In this document: piece by piece, positions 10,775 through 23,100 of the stretch
How the letters are laid out: each line of letters begins with the position of its first letter
Numbering within the stretch: position 1 is the first letter of the stretch
NCBI GenBank assembly: GCA_018105865.1
Contig: CM030851.1
Coordinates: forward strand, 5,845,828-5,909,827
Source: Metaphire vulgaris
Taxonomy: Eukaryota > Annelida > Clitellata > Crassiclitellata > Megascolecidae
DNA: 64,000 nucleotides
Direction of reading: 5' to 3'
Notes under the pieces: generated by a model
What the model was told of the DNA's origin: nothing
The model's input: only the letters and a program-made list of their open reading frames with translations
Database searches by the model: none
Translations under genes and position numbers: made by a program

Positions 10775-11219
10775 GTTCTGTTATAGTGGACAGCAGTGGT
10801 GAAGTCGTTTGAATGTTCAGCGAATGAATTTACAAGGACAATGAAATTATAATTACGATAATTTCCGGCGAACTTTTCCGGTTTGGCGCAGAGGCGTCAC
10901 TTGGGGGCTGAAACTAGAGAGTCATTCAGAGGCATTGGTAGCAGAAAGTAGAAACAGAGTTGTATCGTCTGCGTAGACCAGGTCTGTGAAGCAGTGTGAC
11001 AAAGATCCAGTCGATGGCGATGTGCAATTTTTCAATTCAAATTTTCAATTATAATTGGAACGTATCTAATTTATTAGTTCTGTTATAGTGTGACAACAGT
11101 GGTGAAGTTATTTGAATGTTCAGCGAATGAATTTACAATGACAAATTGACAAATAAATTCTAATTACGATAATTTCCGGCGAACATTTCCGGTTTGGCGC
11201 AGAGGCGTCACTTGGGGGG
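10775..11219 (+). repeat. Direct duplication of about 135 bp
   Basis: The block at 10775-10910 recurs at 11078-11219, sharing GTTCAGCGAATGAATTTACA and a GATAATTTCCGGCGAAC core, with indels. Both copies end inside the left end of the hAT-like element at 11200, so the duplication took in part of a transposon. Confidence 0.8.
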
Positions 11220-11430
11220 CCACGGCCTATAAAAATGATAATATTAATTTATAATGTAATAATATGCAAAAAATTGCAAAAATTGCCAAAAATATCAAAA
11301 AATTGCAAATTTTCCAACATTGGCCCTAAAATTTGCCAAAATTGCTCGAAATTTGCAAAAATGCCTAAAATTTGCCAAAATTTGACAAAAACTTTTCTCG
11401 CCCCAAGAAAAGTTTGAAATGACGTCACTG
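11200..11430. mobile_element. hAT-like MITE
   Basis: A 231-bp AT-rich element starting CAGAGGCGTCACTTGG and ending TGACGTCACTG. Perfect 8-bp duplication GTTTGGCG at 11192-11199 and 11431-11438. The interior repeats AAAATTTGCC words. No coding capacity. Confidence 0.8.
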
Positions 11431-11480
11431 GTTTGGCGTCATTTCACACTTTTCTTGGGGGCAAGAAAGCCTCAGTCTCT

Positions 11481-11485
11481 CTTTC

Positions 11486-11523
<38 letters not shown>
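11481..11523. repeat. (CTAT)n microsatellite
   Basis: About ten CTAT units. Confidence 0.9.
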
Positions 11524-11524
<1 letters not shown>

Positions 11525-11969
11525 CCCTCTCTCCGTCCCTTTAATCTCTTGGTCCGATCATGAACTCCGACTTAAAATTATGAGAATAACGAACTTATCG
11601 GATAACATTTCTAGCAACTTATGAGATTGATCAATTATTAATAAATTGTCGCTGTTGTTTAGGGCTCCGAGTCCACGGAATGGTTTCTGAGAAGTCTAAC
11701 GCGGTGCTAAGTATATCATTCGTAGGACTGTTGCTATCAGATTTAGCCATAAGTTGAGCTTAATTAGTCGCCTGTATGCACTTGATTTCTGGTTCGTCCT
11801 TGGCTCGGCCATTAAGTTTATCGATCAACGAATAAAATTTGTCTGTTTTGTCTCTGACATCTCGAACATTGACAAACGATATTGTAGTGATGACCTTTTG
11901 CCCTTAATTAATTATATTTATTAAGGAAAATGTATAATAAATTGTACTTACTATTTGAAATGATCTAAT

Positions 11970-12160
11970 GTTTACAGGGGAAAGAGCAAGAGGAAGACAA
12001 AGAATAAAAGTACATCTTACAGACAGCTTAAGAGAAGCAACAAGAACTAAAGACAACACTGAACTGATAAGGAAAGCCAGAAATAGACAAGAGAAATCCA
12101 TGGTCACCGACGTAGCAATACATAGCACATGAAAAACAGAAGAATGTTATTTGTATGTAT
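11970..12160 (+). mobile_element. 3' tail of a non-LTR retrotransposon
   Basis: Plus-strand translation with one shift gives GERARGRQRIK, then a DNTELIRKARNRQ-like phrase and SMVTDVAIH. This is the usual C-terminal end of an endonuclease/reverse transcriptase LINE; related tails occur near 45.7 and 54.4 kb. It is only a short 5'-truncated remnant. Confidence 0.6.
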
Positions 12161-15100
12161 GTAGGTCAGCTTCAGCCTATCAAATAACCATTTGACAGCT
12201 TAGTGGACAGGTCAGGGGAGAAACGAACTTATTAAAATGAGTTGATTCTTTAATTTACTAACATTTCCTAAATTAATTTAGAAAAGCGCGCCACTTTTCT
12301 GAAAATTTCCTCATGGGTGCGGCCACTCCCTCTGCATCTCTCCTAGCTATGCCACTGTTCATGGATTCATGACCTTTCAATAATTTGACAGAAGTGGAAA
12401 ATTTACTATTGGTAGTTAGTACATGTAAATTATTTTGACAAATTGTCATCAGAATATATCATTCCAATAGGATATTAATATGTCAGTAGTTGAAGAGGCA
12501 GAACAATTTGTACCCAGGCGATACGATGAGTATCTCTTGTTGACAAAGAGAAATGCTCATTCTATTTTTAAAAGTTCACCACTCTACATGTTTTCACTCC
12601 ACAAACTTTTAACAAGTATTGTTATTGCAATTATTACATTGCATTGCAAGACTACAGGTATACCTTTTTGCATTTAATGATTTGATTTATTGCCAAAATA
12701 TAAATGACCACATAAGAAAGGTGTTCATTATAGCTTGCTTATATTTTGCCTAGTCAATCTGTTAATTAATCATGTTCATGGCATGGAATAACCGGTTCTT
12801 AAATCTAACATAAACCGACTACTAACAATAAGAAACAAGGTTTTAATTGTGATGAGGTGAAATGTGCAAGTGGTCATCAGCAAAGTTGAGCATGAATCAA
12901 CCAAATAATTTGGAAACTGTTACCACATCCATAAGTAAATAATGACCAAGAATATTAATCAATATTAACTCCCTGAGCTATTTAACAGTGTTCAAACATC
13001 TTATGCTACATATATTCACACATTTGCCAATCAAAAACATCAATTTGCCTGGCAAAAAAATTAGTAGCACAGCCACAAGGGGCATAGGGTTGGGCCCCTA
13101 TTCAGACTGGGGCCAGTTGTGGATATTTGTGCAAAACCAACAAGAAATTTTTTGGGATGGGTGATTGTCAACAGCTTTGATATAATTGGATGTACTACTG
13201 TAGCCTTTGGCCACTGTAATATAATGTGCAATAAATCACAATTAAAGTCTTTAAAGTATGCACCAAAGTGCACAGTCTAGCTATAATATTACTCAAAACT
13301 TCTGGGACTGAGGCTCCATTGGGGAACTCACAATGCTCCCCCAAACCATTTAGTCAAAATAAATGGGATATGCATATCTCCTTTACATCCATCAGCCCAG
13401 CCACAAGAGGACAGGTGTTTCCACTCAATTCAGGCTAAGACTAATCTTGTGATTCTTTTGAAACATTAAGGAATTTTTATCTAATGGGGTATGGGGAGAG
13501 CTGAACAGCTGTCATATAGTCTGAAAAATTGCTTCAAAGTTCAAGATTTGAATCTAGTGCTGCCCAAAACTTGGGGTGGTTGGGGCTCTGCCCCACCCAC
13601 TAGGGCAGCTAATGACCATAAGCATAGCCATGAGGGGCATAGGGATGGGGGCCCCTATTTGAACCTCGATTGATCATCAGACTCATGCAAAAACAAAAAT
13701 TTTTCCATTGCTGATGTCTTATAGCCAGAAAATATGCCCCAAATGTCAAGATCTGCATCCACAGTGTAGTATTGCCCAACATTTCTCAGTTGGGATTCTG
13801 TCCCAGACCCTGTTGTAGGAGCTCACTATGCTCCCCAAGCCCCTACTTGGAATGGAAAATTTCACTCTGTAGATGATTTGGCACCCCCTTATTCCATAAT
13901 CAAGGCTATGCCTCTGAAAAGTCATCCTTGTTATGCAAATCTGAATAAAACTTCCTTATTTTACAAACAATCCAGGGACAAACACCACCATCAAAATTCT
14001 CCCTTGTAACTAAAGAGGCTGATTTGCTCAAAACAATGTCCAAACCCTTGCACTAAATACTAACATGATGTGAAAGTCACAGCAATTCAGTAAACAGACT
14101 TCAATAAATGTAACTGACAGGAAAAGAGGTAACAATCTGTAATTATGGAGGAAATTCTTCTCAACCTGTTACAAATAGACATAAGATTTAAAATCAATGT
14201 AGCCACTTTATTCTAAATATTGTTCACTCTACAACTGTCATGTATTCACATTTGCTTTGCAAATCACAGTATATGCTTTCTGAAAGAAGTTTGACATAGC
14301 AATGTAATCATTGACAACAGTCAAACAATTTACCCCCAAGACTATTATTAACATTTGCATATGTAAAGTTAGGAATCACAATTCCTCTCTGCCATTAACA
14401 CTCAACTCTTCCTGTGCATCACAGGACACAACTTTAAACAACATACATCAAAGCTAGTAATTGTAATCAAAAATAATAATGGTATTAATAATAATATTAC
14501 CAATAACAATGCCGATATGCATACATGTGTGCAAATATACAAATAGGATATTATTCTGTTTTCTAGAATACATGCATTCAGTCTCTGTGCATGAACTTTA
14601 AATACAAACTGCTTATGTGTCCTCCAGCTGCAAAGTGGTGGCTGGAAACTGAAGTTCTCTCTCAAACAACGAAGACAGATCAACTCAGATGAACAGCAAC
14701 TACCTTCGATCACAAACGTTCAGGTTCGTAGAGAAGATAAAAAACCGACTGCAGAGGCTTTAATGAAGTTCATATCACAACATGCCACTGCATTGGCAAC
14801 TTAATCATAGCTGAATCCATACGACATAATGTGTGCTACCTTCTAAGCAACACAATATGTAAATGACTCCTCATGCATACTGGTGATAATATGTGCAAAG
14901 CACTGATATGCATTCACAAGATAAACAGTGCATAAAATCCTGAGTAGAAGGGAACATCAGAGAAGCTGCAGTGTTCTGTATGCCGCCCTGAAGCAAAGTT
15001 TCACGAGAGTTGAAGAATGAACAATCACTGATCATCGGGAGCTCAACCATTGTACTTTGGTAAGGACTGGTTCAGCACAGCAATGGCATCTTTCAGTGCG

Positions 15101-15560
15101 TGATAAATTATATTTTTTACCTATAAAAGATAAACACATCATCATCACCATCACCACCATAGTGTCAACTGTAATAACCTGTCATCTATTTCCATTGTCA
15201 TGGTGTCAACCACTAATCAAAGCAACTGGTAATGCTGATTTCTTTCCATATGTCAAGTTTTACTGCATCCTAGCTGACTTGCTATATATGACATTAAATG
15301 CCATAAATATTCAAACTAGTCAGTTATAATGTGAACTTCTGTCATTGAGCTAACCCACTGAAGTGAAACTTCACTTCTAGCAGATACTCAAAAGGCATAT
15401 CTGAGGGGAGTGGTTATTTTAGAATTTTTATCACACTTACTGATGAACAAATTAGAAGGGTTGGGGCAGCACCTGGAATGGAAAGGCGGCACCTATGACA
15501 CCACGATGGGGCGCCAAATACCTAGGTATGCCACTACAAATACTGCTCATTTATGCTACT
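12161..15560. other. No gene recognised; low-copy repeats
   Basis: No conserved exon was recognised. Two related phrases around AGCCAC(A/-)AGGGGCATAGGG near 13068 and 13622 indicate a dispersed repeat. A possible but unproven last exon of the KDM3 gene could lie here on the minus strand (see rejected items). Confidence 0.4.
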
Positions 15561-15569
15561 TAATCTGGT

Positions 15570-16200
15570 CTAATTAATCATTATTAATGTTGGCTATTGC
15601 TATAGCGCCATTCGACTGATCGACGGTCGTTCCAGACTTCGCTTGAGCCTTCATCTTCGCGAGGACTGCGTTCTGCTCTTCGGTTCCAATGTGTCTCGTG
15701 CTGTCCTCCACCTTTCCATGTTGTTCTGGAAGTTCAAGCCAGTCGCCATCCGTCGGGTGTGCGCCAAAGTCAGCCATATTGGCTGCCGTGTGAAAATTTG
15801 GTGGATTTGCGGTTGGCTGTCGTTTCGGACTATGCTGGATTTTCCATCTTCATTGGATTTGCCGATTATAATGACGAACTATCTTCTTGCGGAAGACCGC
15901 TTCTTTAGGAACTCACCGATGGTTACATCTGCGTGGATAACTCCTACTACCAACTTGCAGACTCTTACACCATCTTCCGTTCCTCGTTGGCATGTCAATG
16001 GGGCTACAGTTTCATTGAAGGACCGCTTCTTTATAAAGGACTCTGCACCGGACTTTTTCATGACAGCAAAGTTCTTTCCATCATCACAGTGGATTTTAAC
16101 ATTGCCACCTTCTGACCTTCATTGACATGTCAGCGTTGTCAAAGCGTTTTTGATTTTGGATTTTAAACCATGCGTACAGCGCTATAAAAATTGTCCTGGA
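15570..16200. other. Unrecognised block with LINE-like tails at both ends
   Basis: The minus strand at 15605 and the plus strand at 16170 both read GGCGCTATA- or GCGCTATAA-like words followed by AT-rich trinucleotide runs, resembling CR1/L2-type 3' ends facing outward. Between them are open frames of 160 codons (plus) and 67 codons (minus) that match nothing I know. GAAGCGGTC(C/T)T occurs twice on the minus strand. It could be two back-to-back retroelement remnants. Confidence 0.3.
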
Positions 16201-16347
16201 ATAATAATAATTATTCATCACAAACATACTGCAAAAGATTTAGAAGACATAAGATTTCTCGCTATTCTTATGGAACATTTCTTGAAAGGTAGCTAGAAAT
16301 CTGTGCTACACTGATCAAGGCTTTGAAAAAAACAGTTGCCTCTATAT

Positions 16348-17445
16348 ACAGGGTGTGCCAATAAATCCTGCTCGATTTTGAAGTGATGTAACTTTCTTAA
16401 TATTTAAGGCAGTGTCTGAAATAAAAACTAGTGTGCCGTTGAGATTCCAGATTTACTCAAAGAATTTCAAAAATTACTAACATAATTTTTTGTTCCTCTA
16501 AAAAATTTTGCCGGATGAGCAAGTGTAAAAATGGCGTCATATATAAACAAACCAGGTAGACCCTAAATTGATATCATTACATCCATTTTTTTATAATACG
16601 CCATGTACAACTGCCAGAAATTAACGTCTTTGCTGACAGACTACGGACAATGTAAAAACAACAGCGCCTGAGCCCAAATGATGTTTGACCCAATCCCCTT
16701 TTTGAAATAATTACAGTGCAAAATGTCTGTTGCAACCACTGGTCAATAAGTATAGTAACAGTTGAATATCCTTTCCGATCTTATCCCAACACAAATTTAG
16801 CAATGGATAAATTTTTGGCAAGATGATTAAATAAGGTAAAACGACACTTAAACAACAATCTACAGTCTATGAAGATTTATGTGGCACATCTACATATCAG
16901 TGACTGCAGACCCGACACATTACAAATTTAATAAATTGTTGGTTGGTTTTGTAATTTTATGAAGAATAGCCAAGTTTTAAAATTCTTCTTTTAGGTGTCT
17001 GGCGTTAAAAGTTTAGTTGAACTGAAGAAGGAAGGAAATAAAAATACAAAGTTGCCCTTTACAAGAAGTCACTAAAAATCTAACGGCATTAACATTGCTC
17101 TAACACATGACAGAAAAATGGTAAAGGTAACAAACAGGTAGACCAGAAATTGCGGTTCATTAACAGATCTCATGTAATTGCGGCAAAAAGCCGACCAGCC
17201 TGATCTGTCTTAGCCCAAATGATGTTCAATTCCCCCTTTTGCCCGAATAACCAGTAAAATCTGGCCAACCACTGGTCAATCGCTTTGTCATTCCTGTCAG
17301 ATCTTATCCCAACACAAAGTTAGCACTTCTTTCATATGATCCACATCACGAATCTTTTGTTGTGGTTGGGCAGAATTTTACTGGTTATTAGGGCTAAAGA
17401 GGGACAAATTAAACATCATTTGGACTAAAACTACCTTCCGTAGTC
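16348..17445. mobile_element. Decayed inverted-repeat transposon region
   Basis: At 16349 the sequence TACAGGGTGTGCCAATAAAT resembles a mariner-type terminal repeat. Further in, a block around AGCCCAAATGATGTT occurs at about 16672 and 17213 in direct orientation. Its reverse complement follows at 17366-17436, so 17206-17275 and 17366-17436 can form a long hairpin. No intact transposase was found. Probably overlapping remnants of DNA transposons. Confidence 0.55.
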
Positions 17446-18320
17446 TGTAGCAAACTTTGTTTTAAGCGATTACATGACACATTGTATGCCTGAACACCGA
17501 TCTCTGACCATATTCTACACTCTACAGGCCAGATTCTCCCATCGGCATGGTTACATGACAGTCCTCGTCTTCTATGTTCCAACTGAGCCTAATGGCAATG
17601 CTGACAAGGACAGGTTCTACAATTAACTGTCTGCCACTTTCTCTTCTGTTCCCGGTCAGCTAATTATTCTATTGGACCTGAATGCTATTTCAGGATGTGC
17701 CACTGATGACAGCGGCGTGGTTGGACCCATTTGGCTCTGGCATTCCAAATGACAACTCTGAATGCTTCCTGTCATTCTGCGCCATCCATGGCCTCGTCAT
17801 ACTCGGCTCCTGGTTCCAGCATCTTGACAGCCATCACTGGACATGGATATCGCATGACAGTCACACAAAAAGGAGATAGATCCCATCCTCACACACCAGA
17901 AGGACAGATATCTCTTCAAGTCCTTCTGCATCTACCAGAGCCTGAAATGTCCTGCACACTCTGACCACCTGGCAGTCATATCATCTTTAGCAGTCAAACT
18001 CATGAAACCAAACAAAAAAAGTCATTCTACCCATCTTTAAGACGTTCAGTGTTTGTCTGAAGATAAGCATTTTCAAAGTCAATATAACAAGGACGTAACA
18101 GATTCCATGGCCTAAGAGATTTGCCAGGAGATATTGAATCACAATGGTCAACATTTTGTTCAGCCATCAGCGTAAGATGTCATCAGGCATCCGACAGAGG
18201 TGTATCCTCACTCCTGGTCTGTTCTGCATCGCCTTCGATTGGATCCTGAGCCATATGTCATCTGCTCCAGGAATTAGTGTCAGTCCTCATTGCTTCTTGG
18301 ACCTGGTCTACGCCGGTGAT

Positions 18321-18736
18321 GGTGACGGAAGATTCGGAAGATTCGGGATGGAAAATTCCAGAAAATTTGGTACCGGTCATGGAAGATTCGGTACCAGAAC
18401 ATTGGGAATGGTATTTTCAGGATGGCAAATTCAGTTACATGTGTTAGGCACTGGTTCTACCTCCCCCACAACACCTCCCTCCCCAATCCCAGGGTCCCTC
18501 TTGTTTTGGGTGGTGTCTGTACTTATGTATATGCCCCTATATATTTAAGTAGAATTTAGGTAGGTATACTATTGATAATTATATTCATTTTACTGATTTA
18601 TATGGTCTTAGGATTAGGGCTACTGATCTGTATGTCAAACATGTACCAACTTATCCAGTACCGAATCTTCCACAAGTAAAATTTTGGTGCCAAGTTCTCC
18701 GGTATCGAATGTTCTGGTACCGAATGTTCCGGGAAC
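18321..18736. mobile_element. Non-autonomous element inserted in the LINE RT motif
   Basis: Flanks CGCCGGTGAT (18311-18320) and CGCCAACGAT (18737-18746) look like a diverged 10-bp duplication of the codons for the YADD active site. The insert is rich in GGAAGATTCGG near the left and its complement CCGAATCTTCC near the right, plus GGTACCGAAT words. No coding potential. Confidence 0.6.
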
Positions 18737-18874
18737 CGCCAACGATACCACATTCTTTTTGCCTCCTAAAGATGACGCTGCCAATTATCTCTCTGACTTC
18801 AGTGCCGCTGCTGCAGCATTCAGTCTGAAGGCATCCTGGAAGAAGACACGGTTAAAGAACCTGGGATGCGGCCT

Positions 18875-19051
18875 CAGTGGCGGCTCTAGGATTTGGCAAG
18901 TGGGGGGCCATTGGGGTGGCAACTTCTAATCATGGGGGGCCAACCATTTGTTGCTTAATGTATGTAGCATTAAGCATAGGGTCCCAACTGGGGGGCCAGG
19001 CACTCAATAGGTGGGGGCACGGGCCCCTGCCCCCCGGTGGAGCCGCCCCTG
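18875..19051 (+). mobile_element. hAT MITE family B, copy 1
   Basis: A 177-bp element with ends CAGTGGCGGCTC and GAGCCGCCCCTG, over 90% similar by eye to the copy at 56693-56865. Flanks GCGGCCT and GCGGCCCT are consistent with an imperfect 8-bp duplication. Internally rich in GGGGGCC runs. It interrupts the decayed LINE. Confidence 0.85.
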
Positions 19052-20025
19052 GCGGCCCTCCACCTTCAGCAGTGTCCATCGGCAGCGAAACCATCGAGCC
19101 AACAGAGAGCTTCATATATCTTGGCTGTATCCAGTCATGAAAAGGGTACTGTAATAAGGATCTCAAACGATGCATCTCTTTAGCTTCATCAGCTATGTTC
19201 TTCCTCAGCAATATCTGGAGAGACCAACTTATTTCTCTCAGTTTCAAGATTTGTCTGTACAAGGTCCTTGTGATGTCAGTGCTGCTTTATGCCACAGAAC
19301 ATTGACGTTACTTTCTGTAGACCTTCGTAAGATAGAAGCCTTCCATATGAAATGTCTCCACTCCATCATGGGAATTCGATGGTATGACTTTATTACAAAC
19401 CACAAAGTTTTTTACCGAGCTGAAATGCCTCCGCTTGCTGAACTATTAATCAAGCACCTTGACGAAGATGTCCTGGCTCATCAAATCCTTAGCACCCATC
19501 TCGACATGTCATCTGGTCATCGTCCCAATCCTTCCTGGAGATGCTCTCGTGGTCGGCCAAGAATCCAGTGGATTGATCAACTCCACCGGGACGGCAACAA
19601 CACTCTTACCACGCTGTGGCGTCATGCCATCCTCCATGGCCATGGTTCCGAGGCAACGCAACGGCCCTCTGCTGGCTATGCGAGAAGATGATGAGGATGA
19701 TCAGCGAGTCTGGTAATCAAGTGTTTGGATACAGGAGTGATTATACGTCAACCATGGCTGTCTGAAGACACCTTTAATCTTATCTTCAAGCTCAGACCTG
19801 ATGCTAGGCTCAGGAACAATAACACCGAAAGCAAGCGGCTACATGGGATCTTCAAAGTTAGAGCCAAACAAGACCGAACCATTTATTAAATGCACATAAC
19901 AGAGAAAGCAGAGAATAACTTCTATCAGAACAACACCCATTGAGTCTTCAAAAAATTATAAGTAGCTAAATAACTACAAACTTTAGGGGAATAATGAACC
20001 AGCCAAGCATTAAACAAGTGAATAC

Positions 20026-20166
20026 CTGAAGCTTGTCTTCATGACTAGCTCTCTGTGATTCACCAGACAAATGATGACATTCCTGTGTCATTTTAAAGCA
20101 GTTGTCTAAGTTCTCTGGAGACACAAAGTCACACGTGACACTTATGCAGCTGTTCAGGTTACAAAC
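20026..20166 (-). CDS. KDM3 exon 20 (end of JmjC)
   Basis: 47 residues: [20 protein letters not shown], then HEDKLQ, matching the family [20 protein letters not shown] and HEDKLQ. The KVAED core is changed to SVTCD, another departure from active enzymes. Acceptor TTGTAG|GTT, donor CAG|GTATTC. The next exon (family VKN-Y-AVKDA end) was not located. Confidence 0.92.
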
Positions 20167-23100
20167 CTACAAATAGCACAGATGAAGCTATTAACTTAAA
20201 ATGCTTATTGAATGACTGAATGTATAGTTTAAAGTGAGTCAATGCCTTTACACTGCTGTCACTGTACACTAGGTTGAAAATTAATGGCAAAAAGTAGACA
20301 AGATTAACCTTTACCGATCCTTTATCATGTAGGACATGACACCCAGAAATTGTTGTTGTGATCCTATGCCATGTACTATATGACATCAACTTTTGAACTA
20401 GTACTTTGCGATCCTATGTCATTCGGTATGTGACAACTGACAAACAAAGATAATAGATGAAGTGGCGCATCCTTCAGCTGCGATTTTAGGTTCTGTAGTG
20501 GCAAATCCTGCTCTAGATAGTTTGATGACCGGAACCGAACAGTCGTGACTATAGCGAGCGTTGCCTTTGTTGTTGTTATTTAACAACATGCAGAAGAGGA
20601 AGTTTATATATATATATATATCATTATATATATACACACACACATATATTTATTTATACATATATTTATATAAATTTTTATTTTTTAATATTTTCTCTGT
20701 TATATAGTATACGCAAAACATAGGGGTCACAGACACAGAAATTTTTATGGATCGGTAAAGGTTAACTACTATTACTAAACAAATTTAAATTAAAACTGTG
20801 CATATCCAGCATACCTTATCTCAGAGTGGAAAATATTTTCCAGAAACCATTGAGATTTGATATTCGTGTCATGTTTTGCAGAAAAGCAATGCAGACTATA
20901 TACAGGATGACACAAAAAAACCAGACAAGTCACATTTAGGTTTGCATTTAATATAGTCCGGTTCTTTTGTGCCACCCTGTAGTTGAAATAAAAAGTATGT
21001 AGTTTATGAATTTCGTTTGAGGGGTCATGAGCTGATAGTCAGGTCCTAAATAATCCTCATGGATAACTAATTGGATGCCTGCTTTTTAATTCACCCCAAT
21101 TATTTATTTGCCTGCAATTGAATCATACTTATAGAAATTACATAATTTATAAAAATTAACACTGTTAGAATTAGGGTTAGAGTTAGGGTAAACAAAGTTT
21201 GGGTCAGCGTGGCACATCTTTAATCCTGAGGACAACCCTAAACCTACACAGAAATGCAGGTGAATAAATAATTGAGGTGAATTAAAACACAATTGAATAA
21301 GCTCAATTGCCTTTTCATTCTAAATAGAATTGTCAATTGCCACTGGACTTTCCTGTGGGACAAATTTTATAGGGAAAAATTTCCTAAAATTTGAATGCTT
21401 TAAGAGTATCCTCATTATTATAATTATTATTAAGACAACTTATGTATTGCCGAGGTTATGACCAAGGCTAAAGTCTAGGACGATTTAACAAATGTCACTT
21501 GTATGATTTATCAAACAAGTAAGTCTTTAGATTCCTCCGAAATGATGTTATAATGAGTTGACATGAGCATAGTTCACAAAGGTAATGAGTTCCATATTAT
21601 CGGATTACCAGTGAACCATCTGTCTCAAACTTAGCGGTCTTGGCTGGAGGTGGAGCAATTGCTCGTAGTCTATGAGAGCAAGTTTAGAACGACAATCATT
21701 AACTAGAGGTTCTCAAGACAAACCAAATCAAATTCCAGACAGAGAGGAAGCTTCAAGATCGATACTTCAACATGCTATAAGATGATGCGTTATGGGAATT
21801 CGAAGCCAATGAAGTTTGTCACAGAGGAGAGGCGTCTGATCATTCCAACAGCCAAGATCAGGAGAACTGAAACGTTCAGGGTCTTTGTAAGCAATTCAAC
21901 TGGATATCTGGTAGGCTGAGAAGGACACTGATTGCAATAGAACAAATGTGGGTTTTTTATTTGCAACTGTTGAATGGCGACAAATGTCTGAATGTACTGC
22001 CGAATTGCTTTGATCCTATGAAGTTGATAGTAGCAATTCCTGGTAAGATGGCTAATGTGAGCATCGAAGGAAAGCCTTTCATCGATCAGAACACCACGGA
22101 GGCAAGTAACCTTCGATGGTGCAATTTTCACGCCATCCAGCATAAAAGGTGTCCGGTTAATCAAATGATTCCTTCTCAGTGTACTTAGCCACAAGAATTC
22201 AGTTTTTGTGTTCATCATGAAATCAAAGCCATCCAAAATTTAACATTCTCGATGCATTCCAAAGCTGAAATGAAATTGAAAGGTCAGAGGGTCTAGTTTG
22301 TCCATCATCAGCGTTAAATGACATTCCAACCCAAATGATTTAATTACATCACCAATGTCGGCTACGTAGAGCATGAAAAGAAGTGGTCCAAGAACTGAGC
22401 CTTGAGGCACGCCACTGGAGACTGGACTTAGAGTAGATGCTCGTGATTGTCGGACCACATGACTGAGTTCTATTAGTCAAGTAACTCCGAATCCAATCAA
22501 GCGCTAAATCCTTTAATCCATAAGTTGTTTCCAGACGTAGAATAAGGATGTTATGATCAACAGAGTTGAATGCGGCCGAGAGATCCAGAAGACATAATAG
22601 GGCCAATTGACCATTGGCAGTATGAACAAGAGTATTTCATTGTAGATTTTCAAGATTGCTGTTTCCGTGGACTGTCCTTTATGGTAGGCTGACTGATTTT
22701 GATGCTAAAGATTATTCATTGATAAGTATTAGACAAGTTGCTTAGTTTTCTCTCACAAAGTGGAATCTCCAGCACCAAAGATAGGAAAGGAAAAATGTTG
22801 GACACTTGTGACTGATAGTTGACTGATGGCTGTGGATTGTTTAAAACCTTATTGGTTCAGATGCCCTAGAGCCTTAGTGTCTTGGTTTGGCACCTGGAGG
22901 TCTTGGGCAACATCCCACCTGAAGTTTAAGAAATAGTATAGCCCTCTGTATGTCTTTAAGACAAAGTATAAAATATTGATATTTATCTCACCTGAAAAGG
23001 CGCAGCGGCCGGTACAAAGATGGCATCACCAAGACACTGGATGATTGTACAGCACTGAACTCCATATTCTGAACATAGTCGTTCCCTTAGACTGTGATCG

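Larger units (their letters stand above)
17450..19700 (+). mobile_element. Decayed LINE (endonuclease/RT), twice interrupted
   Basis: Plus-strand frames with many stops show an APE-type endonuclease segment (phrases like DNSECFLSFCAIHGL, SWFQHLDSHHWTW), then a reverse transcriptase segment (GIRQRCILTPGLFCIAFDWI; YA(G/N)D active-site region near 18310) and a C-terminal tail (GIRWYDFI, RPRIQWIDQL). It is inactive. Two non-autonomous elements sit inside it: one splitting the YADD region (18321-18736) and a hAT MITE (18875-19051). Confidence 0.85.

Noticed and set aside
14949..15009. Candidate last KDM3 exon (minus strand VKLCFRAAYRTLQLL then stop)
   Set aside because: Vaguely like the family end VKNVIYHAVKDAV, but no AG acceptor precedes it and identity is too low.
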